Source: Pigmentiphaga sp. H8
GTDB lineage: Bacteria; Pseudomonadota; Gammaproteobacteria; Burkholderiales; Burkholderiaceae_B
DNA length: 64,000 bases
Assembly: GCF_003854895.1 (NCBI RefSeq)
Contig: NZ_CP033966.1
Coordinates: 2,542,001-2,606,000, forward strand
Direction of reading: 5' to 3'
Shown: positions 24,356 through 34,524 of the stretch, piece by piece
Numbering within the stretch: the first letter of the stretch is position 1
How the letters are laid out: the number at the start of each line of letters is the position of its first letter
The notes under the pieces: model-generated
The model's input: only the letters and a program-made list of their open reading frames with translations
What the model was told of the DNA's origin: nothing
Databases searched by the model: none
Translations under genes and position numbers: made by a program

Positions 24356-26206
24356 ATGAGATTCTGCCTGCTGGCCCTGTGCTGGCTGTTGCTCCTGGCC
24401 GGACCGGCGCGCGCGGACGAGCGCATCCTCGAATTCTTCAGCGACATCAAGGTCGAGCGCAGCGGCGACCTCCTGGTGACCGAAAACCTGCGCGTGCGCT
24501 CCGAGGGCAAAGAGATCAAGCACGGCCTGCAGCGCGATTTCGCGCGGCTGTACCGGCGTGCCGACGGCAGCCGCTCAGCGGCCGGGCTGGACGTCGTCTC
24601 GGTGCGGCGCGACGGGCGGGCCGAGCCCTTCGCCTTGTCGCGCCTGCGCGATGGCATGCGGATTTCCACCGGCCGGCCGGACGTGGTGTTCCGTCCCGGG
24701 GAATACCAATACACATTGATCTATCGCGTCACGCGGCAGTTGCAGGCGGCTGGCGGCGAGGACCGGCTCGCCTGGGACGTGACGGGCCGGGATTGGTCGC
24801 TGCCCATCGACCGGGTGCGCGTGCGTGTCGTGCTGCCGTCGGACGAGCCGGTCCGGCAGGCCGCGGTGGCGGGCGAGGGCGCTGGCGCGCCGGGACGGGT
24901 CCAGGAAAAGGAGGCCGGGCGCGTGGTGTTCGTGTCCACCCGCGTGCTGGCGCCGGGCGAGAACATGACGGTCGAGTTGGGATGGCCGGCGGGCGAAGTG
25001 CGGCGGCCCGGGCCGCTCAAGGCGTGGTGGTACGGCATGCAGGACCAGGCCGAGTTCTGGGTTGCCAGCGTGGGGGTCGCGCTCCTGCTGCTGTATTACC
25101 TGGCCGCCGCCGCGCGGGCCTGGCGGCTGGGCCGGCACGACAGGACGCCGCAGGCCGATCCGCCGGAGGGCCTGTCGGCGCCCGCCCTGCGCTATGTGTA
25201 CCGCAAGGGTTATGACCGCTGGGCGTTCCTGTCCGGCATGATGGAATTGCTGGCCCGCCGTTCGGTGCAGGTGCTGGAGCGGGCCGACGGACGCTATCTC
25301 GAACGCCTGCCCAACCAGACCGGCAGCGACGCCCGCCACGATCCGCTGCTGAACGCCATGCTGGGCCGTTTTTTCGCGGGCGGCCGCACGCTGCTGCGCC
25401 TGGACGGGCTGTACCGGCGCTGCTACGACGAAGCGCAGGGCGGCCAGCGCGAATGGCTGGACGAGGCCTACGCGCGTTCGCTGTTCGTGGCCTATGGCGA
25501 CCGGGCTCGCAAGGGGGCCTATCTCTGGATCGCCATGACGGTGGCCCTGGTCGGACTCGCCATCGTGCGCGAGGGCAATCCGCTGTCGTGGGCCGCGTGG
25601 GGCATGCTGCTGCCGCTGCCCGCGGTGCCGGCCTGGTTCGCGGTCTATGCGCAGTGGCGGGCGGGGGCGACCAGCCTGGCCAGCCGCACCGTGCTGAGCG
25701 TGCTGGGGCTGCTGTGCCTGATGGGCGGGCTGGTGGTGCTGGCCACGCACGTGGAGTCGGCCAGGCTGCTGCTGATCGGGCTGGCGCCGCTGGCCTCGCT
25801 GGTGCTGGTATGCGCGGGCTTTCTCGGCCTGCGCGGCTATACCGCGCAGGGGCGGGCGCTGCGGGCGCGGATAGACGGTTTCCGCAGGTTTCTCGCCCGT
25901 CCGCCCGCGGCCACGCCGGACGATGCCGACACCGCGCTGACCCGCTACGAACGCTATCTGCCATACGCGCTGGCCCTGGGCGTGGATCGCCGCTGGGCGG
26001 CCGCGCACGCCGCGCAGGCGCGCGGCGCCGCCTCGGCGGCACGGGTGGACATGCAGGCCCGCTATGGCGGCGTCCACGACCCGCTGGTCCGGCCGCGCGC
26101 GGTGATGCGCACGCTGGACCGCTGGGCGGCGAAGGCCTCGCCGGTACGCGCGCCGCGGACCCCGCGCGGCGGGGACGTGGAAGAGGCCGGCGAAGGCCGG
26201 CGCTAA
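24356..26206 (+). CDS. DUF2207 family membrane protein
   Basis: A 616-residue protein with a signal peptide (1-20, ending ARA) and an extracytoplasmic DUF2207 beta domain (about 22-225, containing GLQRDFARLY and AWDVTGRDWSLPIDRVRV). One membrane helix follows near 235-255, then a cytoplasmic helical region, then a group of helices between about 390 and 500, and a basic C-terminal tail. The family is widespread and of unknown function. The ATG at 24356 (after GACGAGG) is preferred to the in-frame GTG at 24341. It ends 26 bases before map and may be transcribed with it. Confidence 0.8.
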   Translation: MRFCLLALCWLLLLAGPARADERILEFFSDIKVERSGDLLVTENLRVRSEGKEIKHGLQRDFARLYRRADGSRSAAGLDVVSVRRDGRAEPFALSRLRDGMRISTGRPDVVFRPGEYQYTLIYRVTRQLQAAGGEDRLAWDVTGRDWSLPIDRVRVRVVLPSDEPVRQAAVAGEGAGAPGRVQEKEAGRVVFVSTRVLAPGENMTVELGWPAGEVRRPGPLKAWWYGMQDQAEFWVASVGVALLLLYYLAAAARAWRLGRHDRTPQADPPEGLSAPALRYVYRKGYDRWAFLSGMMELLARRSVQVLERADGRYLERLPNQTGSDARHDPLLNAMLGRFFAGGRTLLRLDGLYRRCYDEAQGGQREWLDEAYARSLFVAYGDRARKGAYLWIAMTVALVGLAIVREGNPLSWAAWGMLLPLPAVPAWFAVYAQWRAGATSLASRTVLSVLGLLCLMGGLVVLATHVESARLLLIGLAPLASLVLVCAGFLGLRGYTAQGRALRARIDGFRRFLARPPAATPDDADTALTRYERYLPYALALGVDRRWAAAHAAQARGAASAARVDMQARYGGVHDPLVRPRAVMRTLDRWAAKASPVRAPRTPRGGDVEEAGEGRR

Positions 26207-26232
26207 AATCGGGCAAACACGGAGTTCATCGC

Positions 26233-27000
26233 ATGGCAATCACCCTCAAGTCCCCGCAGGAAATCGAAGCGATGCGCGTGGCGGGCGGCATGGCGGCCGA
26301 GGTTCTGGAGATGATAGGCGAGTATGTCCAGCCCGGCGTCTCGACCGAGGAACTGGACCGCCGCTGCTACGAATACATCACCCAGGTCCAGAAGGCCATT
26401 CCGGCCAACGTCGGCTACCACGGCTTTCCCAAGACGCTGTGCACGTCCATCAACGGCGTGGTCTGCCACGGCATTCCCAAGCCCGAGGACGTGCTGCGCG
26501 ACGGCGACATCATCAACATCGACGTCACCGTGATCCACGACGGCTGGCATGGCGACACGAGCCGGATGTTCTATGCCGGCAAGCCGTCGCAGGAGGCCGA
26601 GCGCCTGGTCGACGCCACGCTGGAAAGCATGTTGCGCGGCATCGCCGCGGTGCGGCCGGGCGCGACCCTGGGCGACGTGGGCGCGGCCATCCAGACCTAC
26701 GCCGAAGACGCCGGGTTCTCGGTGGTGCGCGATTTCTGCGGCCACGGCATCGGCCGCAAGTACCACGAGGCGCCGCAGGTGCTGCACTACGGCCGGCCCA
26801 ACAGCGGCCTGCGCCTGAAGAAGGGCATGGTGTTCACCATCGAGCCCATGCTCAACGCCGGGCGCCAGGAGGTGGAGGTGCTGGACGACGACTGGACGGT
26901 GGTGACGGTGGATGGTTCGTGGTCCGCGCAGTGGGAGCACATGATCGCCGTGACCGACGACGGCTACGATATCCTGACCGCCTGGCCGAACCGCCGCTGA
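26233..27000 (+). CDS. map: Methionine aminopeptidase, type I
   Basis: A 255-residue enzyme removing the initiator methionine from nascent proteins. All five metal ligands fall at the E. coli positions: D97, D108, H171, E204 and E235 (NIDVTVIHDGWHGD, GHGIG, FTIEPM, WEHM). The start is supported by GGAG seven bases upstream. Its neighbours are a DUF2207 membrane protein and folC rather than the rpsB-tsf region where a map gene often lies, so the chromosome may carry a second copy. Confidence 0.93.
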   Translation: MAITLKSPQEIEAMRVAGGMAAEVLEMIGEYVQPGVSTEELDRRCYEYITQVQKAIPANVGYHGFPKTLCTSINGVVCHGIPKPEDVLRDGDIINIDVTVIHDGWHGDTSRMFYAGKPSQEAERLVDATLESMLRGIAAVRPGATLGDVGAAIQTYAEDAGFSVVRDFCGHGIGRKYHEAPQVLHYGRPNSGLRLKKGMVFTIEPMLNAGRQEVEVLDDDWTVVTVDGSWSAQWEHMIAVTDDGYDILTAWPNRR

Positions 27001-27064
27001 CGTCCTCGCCCCAAGTCGTCGCCTCAAGTTTTCCCGTCATTTTCCTGTCCTGCCGTTCGCATCC

Positions 27065-28390
27065 ATGCCGTCTTCCGCTTTCGTCTCCCGCCCCGACGCC
27101 CACAGCCCCCTGGCTCAGTGGCTGGCCTATCTCGAATCCATCCACAGCCGGCCGATAGACATGGGCCTGGACCGCGTGCGCGAGGTGGCCGGGCGCCTGG
27201 AACTGGATCTGGACGCGGCCACCATCGTGGTGGGGGGCACCAACGGCAAGGGTTCGACCTGCGCCATGCTCGAGGCCATGCTGCTGAGCGCCGGGTACAA
27301 GGTCGGGCTCTACACCTCGCCGCACCTGCTGGACTTCAACGAGCGGGCGCGCGTGAACGGCGAATCCGCCAGCGATGCCGCGCTGACCGAACAGTTCGCC
27401 GCTGTGGACGCGGCCCGCGGCGATACCTCGCTGACCTATTTCGAGCTGACCACGCTGGCCATCCTGCGGCTGTTCGCGCGATCGGGGCTGGATGTGGTCA
27501 TCCTGGAAGTGGGGCTGGGCGGCCGCCTGGACGCGGTCAACATCGTCGACGCCGACTGCGCCATCGTGACCAGCGTGGACCTGGACCACGTCGAATGGCT
27601 GGGCGACGACCGCGAGAAGATAGGCTGGGAGAAGGCCCACATCTACCGCCCCGGCAAGCCCGCCATCTGCGCCGACCCCATGCCGCCGCAATCGCTGGTG
27701 GACTACGCTGAAAGCATAGGCGCCGATCTCTGGCGCTTCGGGCGCGACTACAACTACGCCGGCGACAAGCAGCAGTGGAACTATGGCGGCCGCAGCCAGC
27801 GCCGCAACGCGTTGGCCTATCCGGCGCTGCGCGGCGCCAACCAGTTGCTGAACGCCTCGGCGGCGCTGGCCGCGCTCGAGGCCCTGCGCGACCGGCTGCC
27901 GGTGCCGCAGCAGGCGGTTCGCCTGGGGCTGTTGCAGGTGCAACTGCCGGGCCGCTTCCAGATCCTGCCCGGGCAGCCCGCGGTGATCCTGGACGTGGCG
28001 CACAACCCCCACGCCGCGGCGGTGCTGGCCGACAACCTCGACAACATGGGCTTCTATCCCTACACCTACGCGGTGTTCGGGATGCTGAGCGACAAGGACA
28101 TCGACGGCGTCATCGCCAAGCTGGGCGACCGCATCGACCACTGGTACTGCGCCGGCCTGCCCGGGCCCCGCGGGCTGAGCGGCGAGGAACTGGCCGCGCG
28201 CCTGCGCGCGCGAGGCGTCAAGGAAGACAAGGATTCCTCGGTGCGGGCCTGCGCCGACCCCGCCGCGGCCTATGCGGCGGCGCGGGAAAGCATGGGCGAG
28301 GGTGATAGAATCCTGGTCTTCGGATCTTTCCTTACCGTGGCAGGCGTGTTGGCGTCGATGCGTGCGGCCAGGCCCGCCCGCGCGGACTGA
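27065..28390 (+). CDS. folC: Bifunctional dihydrofolate synthase / folylpolyglutamate synthase
   Basis: A 441-residue Mur-ligase-type enzyme that adds glutamate to dihydropteroate and to tetrahydrofolates. The P-loop GGTNGKGST is at 57-65, TSPHLLDFNER follows, and the central LEVGLGGRLDAVN and DVAHNPHA segments are intact. It opens a folC-dedD-cvpA-purF run on the plus strand, an arrangement conserved in many Gammaproteobacteria and Betaproteobacteria. The length is normal and no anomaly is seen. Confidence 0.93.
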   Translation: MPSSAFVSRPDAHSPLAQWLAYLESIHSRPIDMGLDRVREVAGRLELDLDAATIVVGGTNGKGSTCAMLEAMLLSAGYKVGLYTSPHLLDFNERARVNGESASDAALTEQFAAVDAARGDTSLTYFELTTLAILRLFARSGLDVVILEVGLGGRLDAVNIVDADCAIVTSVDLDHVEWLGDDREKIGWEKAHIYRPGKPAICADPMPPQSLVDYAESIGADLWRFGRDYNYAGDKQQWNYGGRSQRRNALAYPALRGANQLLNASAALAALEALRDRLPVPQQAVRLGLLQVQLPGRFQILPGQPAVILDVAHNPHAAAVLADNLDNMGFYPYTYAVFGMLSDKDIDGVIAKLGDRIDHWYCAGLPGPRGLSGEELAARLRARGVKEDKDSSVRACADPAAAYAAARESMGEGDRILVFGSFLTVAGVLASMRAARPARAD

Positions 28391-28396
28391 GCCGGA

Positions 28397-28411
28397 GCCC
28401 CCGCAGGGGGC
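28397..28411 (+). terminator. G/C hairpin between folC and dedD
   Basis: GCCCCC-GCA-GGGGGC, a 6-bp perfect stem six bases after the folC stop. No T tract follows, so it is more likely an attenuating or mRNA-stabilising structure than a full terminator. Its sequence resembles the G/C hairpin module of the dispersed repeat in this window. Confidence 0.35.
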
Positions 28412-28446
28412 GCAAGACCCTGCCGCCTGTTTAGCCGGACGTATCA

Positions 28447-29238
28447 ATGGGATTGCTCGAGCGCAAGAAGAAGGCGGCCACGACCACGGCCAAATCCAGT
28501 CGCGCCGGCTATGCAGCCGGGGCCGAATCGCAGGATCCCGCCCAGGAAGCGCGCCGCCGCGCCAGGCGCCGCCTGGTAGGCGCCATCGCCCTGGTCCTGG
28601 CAGCGGTCGTCGTGCTGCCCATGGTGCTCGATTCCGAGCCGCCCATGCTCCCGGACGACATCCCCATCCAGATTCCCGACCGCAACATGGCCATCCCCGA
28701 ACCGGTGGCCAAGGCCCCGTCGGCCGAAGCGCCCGCCGCGCCGCCCACGGAAACGCCCGCCGCGCCGCCGGCCAAGCCCGAACCGCCGGCTCCTGCGCCC
28801 GCGCCGGCCCCCAGGCCCGAACCCCCGAAACCCGAGGCGCCCAAGCCCGAGCCCGCGAAGCCGCAGGCCGAGGCTCCCAAGCCCACGCCTCCCAAGCCGG
28901 CGCCCAGCGACACGTCCCGCGCGGATGCCGCGCGCGCCGAAGCCGCCCGGGCCCGTGCCTTGCTGGAAGGCAACGCACCCGCGCCGGCGGCGCCCAAGCC
29001 CGACAGCAAGGGCAGCTTCGCGGTGCAGATCGCGGCGTTTTCCACCGAAGAGCGCGCCAACGACATGCGCGACCGGCTCAGCGCCGCGGGCGTCAAGAGT
29101 TTCACCGAGCGTGTGAAGACAGGCAAGGGCGACGTGTTCCGCGTGCGGGTTGGTCCCTTCGCCTCGCGCGAGGCGGCCGATGCCGCCCGGGCGCGCGTCA
29201 GTTCGGCCGGTTTCAGCAGTTCCATCGTGCCGCTGTGA
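28447..29238 (+). CDS. dedD: SPOR-domain cell-division protein (DedD-like)
   Basis: A 263-residue single-pass protein: a short basic N-terminus, one membrane helix (about 42-60, LVGAIALVLAAVVVLPMVL), and a long Pro/Ala/Lys-rich periplasmic linker (about 80-165). A C-terminal SPOR domain follows (about 192-263, KGSFAVQIAAFSTEERANDM) and binds denuded septal peptidoglycan. Its place between folC and cvpA-purF is that of dedD. The linker is repetitive (repeated PKPE/PPKP blocks), which is normal for the family. Its stop overlaps the cvpA GTG start. Confidence 0.88.
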   Translation: MGLLERKKKAATTTAKSSRAGYAAGAESQDPAQEARRRARRRLVGAIALVLAAVVVLPMVLDSEPPMLPDDIPIQIPDRNMAIPEPVAKAPSAEAPAAPPTETPAAPPAKPEPPAPAPAPAPRPEPPKPEAPKPEPAKPQAEAPKPTPPKPAPSDTSRADAARAEAARARALLEGNAPAPAAPKPDSKGSFAVQIAAFSTEERANDMRDRLSAAGVKSFTERVKTGKGDVFRVRVGPFASREAADAARARVSSAGFSSSIVPL

Positions 29239-29723
29239 CCAGTTTCGACTACGGCGTCCTGCTGATCCTGGGCGCGTCGGTGGTGATCGGTCTGTTTCGT
29301 GGCCTGGTGAAGGAAGTCCTGTCGCTGATCGCCTATGTGGCCGCGTTCGTGGTGGCGGTCCGCTATGGACCGCTGGCCTACGAGTGGCTGGCGGCCTTTA
29401 TCGAGAATTCAGGCCTGCGCGCGATCGTGGCCTACGCGGGCGTGTTCATCGCCGTGCTGCTGGCGGTAGGGCTGGTCAACGTGGCGCTGGGGCTGTTGCT
29501 CAAGGCCACCGGCCTGTCGCTGGCCGATCGCGGCCTGGGCGCCGTGTTCGGCCTGGTGCGTGGCGTGGTCATCGTGATGGTCCTGGTGGTGGCGGCGGGA
29601 TTCACGCCGCTGCCCAAGGAGCCGTGGTGGACCGAAGCCGTCCTGTCTCCCTACGCGGAAGAGGGCGTGCGCGCGGTCAAGCCGTATGTGCCCGAACAGT
29701 TCGCGGACTGGATCCGCTATTAA
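29235..29723 (+). CDS. cvpA: CvpA family membrane protein
   Basis: A 162-residue inner-membrane protein with four predicted helices (about 5-25, 28-48, 62-85 and 100-122). The typical CvpA pattern is visible: FDYGVLLILGASVVIGLFRGLVKEVLSL and GLSLADRGLGAVFGLVRG. The GTG start overlaps the dedD stop (GTGA at 29235-29238). CvpA was named for colicin V production in E. coli; its cellular role is still poorly defined, with links to envelope stress. Directly upstream of purF (29-base gap), as in many proteobacteria. Confidence 0.88.
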   Translation: MTSFDYGVLLILGASVVIGLFRGLVKEVLSLIAYVAAFVVAVRYGPLAYEWLAAFIENSGLRAIVAYAGVFIAVLLAVGLVNVALGLLLKATGLSLADRGLGAVFGLVRGVVIVMVLVVAAGFTPLPKEPWWTEAVLSPYAEEGVRAVKPYVPEQFADWIRY

Positions 29724-29752
29724 GAAGTTTGTGCTGCTGAAAAGAGGCTCTC

Positions 29753-31273
<1,521 letters not shown>

Positions 31274-31297
31274 CGGCTGACTGGCGGTGCCGATATG

Positions 31298-31326
31298 AGC
31301 GGAGGTTTTTGCCTCCGCTTTTTTTT
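31298..31326 (+). terminator. Intrinsic terminator after purF
   Basis: AGCGGAGG-TTTTTG-CCTCCGCT, an 8-bp perfect stem, is followed by a run of seven T. This is the clearest rho-independent terminator in the window and marks the end of the folC-purF block. Confidence 0.9.
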
Positions 31327-31496
31327 AGATATTTTTCGGTATATGCACATTACGAACCGGTCGTTTTATTCATAAGCCGGTCTTTGTAAGCTGCAAGCCT
31401 GGGTGCGCGCCCGCGCGGGATACGCATGCCCGCTCCGGCCCGAAGCGCCGGCGCGCTCCGCCCATCGCCATTCGGCCACATCTAGAGGCTTGCTGC
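31327..31496 (+). promoter_or_regulatory. Leader of the cysI operon
   Basis: 170 bases with an AT-rich first part. CCGGTC occurs twice as a direct repeat 20 bases apart (31357 and 31377), separated by TTTTATTCATAAG. Repeated half-sites in front of a sulfite-reductase operon would suit a CysB-type LysR regulator, but I cannot assign the site or a start point firmly. Confidence 0.35.
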
Positions 31497-33230
31497 ATGT
31501 ACCAGTATCAACCCGTCGACCAGTTGCTGGTCGATCAACGCGTGGCGCAGTTCCGCGACCAGACGCGGCGTTTCCTGAACGGGCAGCTCAGCGAGGACGA
31601 TTTCCGCACGCTGCGCCTGCAGAACGGCCTGTATATCCAGCGCCACGCGCCCATGCTGCGTATCGCCGTGCCCTACGGCATGCTGGCCTCGCGCCAGCTT
31701 CGCACGCTGGCCTACATCGCGCGCAAGTGGGACCGCGGCTACGGGCATTTCAGCACCCGCCAGAACATGCAGTTCAACTGGCCCAAGCTGGAGGACGTTC
31801 CCGACATCCTGGCCGAACTGGCCAAGGTGCAGATGCACTCGATCCAGACCAGCGGCAACGACATCCGCAACACGACCACCGACCAGTTCGCGGGCGTCGC
31901 GCCCGACGAGATCGTCAATCCCCTGGTCTGGTGCGAACTGATCCGGCAGTGGTCCACCTTCCATCCCGAGTTCGCGTTCCTGCCCCGCAAGTTCAAGATC
32001 GCCGTCAGCGGCGCGGTCACGGACCGGGCCGCGGTGGGCGTGCACGACATCGGCCTGCAGGCCGTCGAGCAGGACGGCGAGATCGGCTTTCGCGTCTGGG
32101 CGGGCGGCGGGCTGGGCCGCACGCCGCTGGTGGGCCAGCTGATCAATGCCTACGTGCCCTGGCAGCATCTGCTGACCTACCTGCAGGCCATCCTGCGGGT
32201 CTACAACCTGCACGGCCGTCGCGACAACAAGTTCAAGGCGCGTATCAAGATCCTGGTCAAGGACCTGACGCCCCACGTGTTCGCCGAAGAGGTCGAGCGC
32301 GAATGGCAGCATCTGAAGGATGGCCCCGAAACGGTCACCGCCGAGCGCATCCAGGCCATCGCCGACCGCTTCACCACGACGCCCCATGCCGCGGATCCGG
32401 GCCCGGACACCTCGCCCCAGCATGCCGGCAACGATCCGGCCTTCTCGCGCTGGCTGCGGCGCAATACCCATCTCCACAAGGTCCAGGGCTATGCCGCCGT
32501 GACGCTGTCGCTCAAGCGCACCGGCGTGCCGCCCGGCGACATCACCGCCGACCAGATGGATGCCGTGGCCGACCTGGCCGACCGCTACAGCTTCGGCGAG
32601 ATGCGCGTCTCGCACGAGCAGAACCTGGTGTTCACCGACGTGGCCCGGGGCCAGCTGTACGCGCTGTGGAAGGAACTCGACAAGCTGGGCCTGGCCACGC
32701 CCAACATCGGTTTCCTGACCAACATCATCGCGTGCCCGGGCGGCGACTTCTGTGCGCTGGCCAACGCGGTGTCGATCCCGGTGGCCGAGGCCATCCAGCG
32801 CCGCTTCGACGACCTCGACTACCTGCACGAGATCGGCGAGCTGGACCTGAACATCTCCGGCTGCATCAACTCCTGCGGGCATCACCACGTGGGCCACATC
32901 GGCATTCTGGGCGTGGACAAGGCCGGCGAGGAGTGGTACCAGGTCACGCTTGGCGGCCGCCAGAGCGGGGCCGCCAAGCCCTTGCCCGACATCGAGTCCA
33001 TGCGCGGGGCGGGCGCGGCCATCGGCCGCGTCATCGGCCCGTCGTTCGCGCGCGGGGAAGTGGCCGACGTGGTCGCCACCCTGGTCGAGACCTATATCGA
33101 CCTGCGCGACAGCGACGCCGAGCGCTTCATCGACGTGGTCGAGCGCGTGGGCATCGATCCCTTCAAGACCCGGGTCTACGCCGAGCGCCAGCAGGCCAAG
33201 GCCGCGCTGGTGGAGGCCGCCCATGTCTGA
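31497..33230 (+). CDS. cysI: Assimilatory sulfite reductase hemoprotein (nitrite/sulfite reductase family)
   Basis: A 577-residue siroheme and [4Fe-4S] enzyme with two ferredoxin-like half domains. The cluster ligands are C413 and C419 (CPGGDFC) and C456 and C460 (CINSC). HFSTRQNMQFNW and DIRNTTTDQFAG are siroheme-site segments. It reduces sulfite to sulfide in cysteine synthesis, probably with electrons from a ferredoxin or an unlinked reductase, as no cysJ flavoprotein is present. It overlaps the DUF934 gene by eight bases, and cobA follows, so enzyme, helper and siroheme supply are grouped. Nitrite as substrate is the alternative; the neighbours favour sulfite. Confidence 0.88.
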   Translation: MYQYQPVDQLLVDQRVAQFRDQTRRFLNGQLSEDDFRTLRLQNGLYIQRHAPMLRIAVPYGMLASRQLRTLAYIARKWDRGYGHFSTRQNMQFNWPKLEDVPDILAELAKVQMHSIQTSGNDIRNTTTDQFAGVAPDEIVNPLVWCELIRQWSTFHPEFAFLPRKFKIAVSGAVTDRAAVGVHDIGLQAVEQDGEIGFRVWAGGGLGRTPLVGQLINAYVPWQHLLTYLQAILRVYNLHGRRDNKFKARIKILVKDLTPHVFAEEVEREWQHLKDGPETVTAERIQAIADRFTTTPHAADPGPDTSPQHAGNDPAFSRWLRRNTHLHKVQGYAAVTLSLKRTGVPPGDITADQMDAVADLADRYSFGEMRVSHEQNLVFTDVARGQLYALWKELDKLGLATPNIGFLTNIIACPGGDFCALANAVSIPVAEAIQRRFDDLDYLHEIGELDLNISGCINSCGHHHVGHIGILGVDKAGEEWYQVTLGGRQSGAAKPLPDIESMRGAGAAIGRVIGPSFARGEVADVVATLVETYIDLRDSDAERFIDVVERVGIDPFKTRVYAERQQAKAALVEAAHV

Positions 33231-33735
33231 GCACGCCGCCACGCTGATCCGCCATCGCGACCTGGAAGTCGACACCTGGAAGCGTTTCGAGCCCACCGAG
33301 GCCCGGCCGCTGCCGGCCGATGACGAGGACTGGCTCGTGCCGCTGGCCGTCTGGCAGTCGGCGCGCGCCGAGCTGCGCGGCCGCCGCCGGCCCGTGGGCG
33401 TCCTGCTGGGGCCGGCCGACGATCCCGCCGAGCTGGCCGAGGAGGGCAGGATAGACCCCGCAGGGCTGGCGCTGATCGCGGTCGATTTCCCCATCTACAC
33501 CGATGGCCGGGGCTACTCCATCGCCTACCTGCTGCGCACGCGGCTGGGCTGGCAAGGCGAGCTGCGGGCGGTGGGCGACGTGATGATCGACACCATCCAC
33601 TACCAGGCGCGGTCGGGCTTCGACAGCTTCGCGGTCAAACACGGCCATGATCCCGAGCAGGCGCTGCGGGCCTTCGGCACCTTCACGGCGGCCTACCAGC
33701 AAACCTATCCGGTTCCCGCCGCGCGGCAGGACTGA
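33223..33735 (+). CDS. DUF934 protein of the sulfite reduction operon
   Basis: A 170-residue protein beginning MSEHAATLIRHRDLEVDTWK with the DUF934 core DGRGYSIAYLLRTRLGWQGELRAVGDV (about 90-116). In many proteobacteria DUF934 genes sit behind cysI, and the product is thought to assist sulfite reduction; the mechanism is unknown. The start at 33223 lies inside the end of cysI, and cobA starts three bases after its stop. Confidence 0.85.
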   Translation: MSEHAATLIRHRDLEVDTWKRFEPTEARPLPADDEDWLVPLAVWQSARAELRGRRRPVGVLLGPADDPAELAEEGRIDPAGLALIAVDFPIYTDGRGYSIAYLLRTRLGWQGELRAVGDVMIDTIHYQARSGFDSFAVKHGHDPEQALRAFGTFTAAYQQTYPVPAARQD

Positions 33736-33738
33736 TCC

Positions 33739-34500
33739 ATGGGCAAAGTCTATCTGGTGGGCGCGGGCCCCGGCGCGGCGGACCTGCTGACCGTGCGCGC
33801 GGCCCGGCTGCTGGGCCGGGCCGACGTGGTCTTCCACGATGCGCTGGTGGACCGCGAGGTGCTGGCGCTGGCGCCCCAGGCCCGCCTCGTGGCCGTGGGC
33901 AAGCGCTGCGGGCAGTTGTCCACCGTGCAGCAGTTCATCAACCGCCAACTGGTCGATGCCGCCCGCCGGCATGCCTGCGTGGTGCGCCTGAAAGGGGGGG
34001 ACCCCATGCTGTTCGGGCGCGCGCAGGAGGAAATCGCGGCCCTGGCCCAGGCCGGCATCGAGGTCGAGGTGGTACCCGGCATCAGCGCGGCCTTCGGCGC
34101 CAGCTCGGCGCTGGGCCTGTCCTTGACGCGCCGCGGCCTGAGCCGCAGCGTCGTGTTCCTGACGCCCGCCGTGGGCAGCGGCGAGCGTCCCCATGCGTGG
34201 GCGGATGCCGCCCGGGGGGCCGATACCGTGGTGCTGTACATGGCCAGCCGGCAGGCGGAGGCGATCGCCCAGGGCCTGATGGCCACGGGCATGCCGCCGG
34301 GACGCCCGGCGGTGCTGGTCGAGAACGCCAGCCTGGCGGCCCAGCGGGTGCTGCCCACCACCCTGGGGAGCCTGCCGGAAGCCGCGCGGGAGCTGGGCGG
34401 GGGGCCGGCGCTCATCATGGTGGGCGACATCTACGCCGACCTGCTCGAGCAGGCAGCGGGCGGCCTGGAAGCGCAAACGAGGCGGACCGCTGCGGCCTGA
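33739..34500 (+). CDS. cobA: Uroporphyrinogen-III C-methyltransferase (SUMT)
   Basis: A 253-residue tetrapyrrole methylase transferring two methyl groups from SAM to uroporphyrinogen III to give precorrin-2, the precursor of siroheme. The family signatures VYLVGAGPGAADLLTVRA (4-21) and RLKGGDPMLFGRAQEE (about 84-99) are intact. It is the short monofunctional form, without the CysG oxidase/ferrochelatase domain. Its position behind cysI and DUF934 indicates supply of siroheme to the reductase. Names cobA, sumT and cysG are used interchangeably for this type. Confidence 0.9.
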   Translation: MGKVYLVGAGPGAADLLTVRAARLLGRADVVFHDALVDREVLALAPQARLVAVGKRCGQLSTVQQFINRQLVDAARRHACVVRLKGGDPMLFGRAQEEIAALAQAGIEVEVVPGISAAFGASSALGLSLTRRGLSRSVVFLTPAVGSGERPHAWADAARGADTVVLYMASRQAEAIAQGLMATGMPPGRPAVLVENASLAAQRVLPTTLGSLPEAARELGGGPALIMVGDIYADLLEQAAGGLEAQTRRTAAA

Positions 34501-34524
34501 CTTCATTTCTCTTACACTTCGGTC

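Noticed and set aside
24107..24523. Possible small gene in the gap between the flavin monooxygenase and the DUF2207 gene
   Set aside because: The frame overlaps the start of the DUF2207 gene in antisense, lacks a ribosome site and has shadow-like composition.
28741..28920. Tandem repeat / CRISPR-like array inside dedD
   Set aside because: It is the Pro/Ala/Lys-rich linker of a SPOR protein; the repeats are short, degenerate, in frame, and have no spacers.
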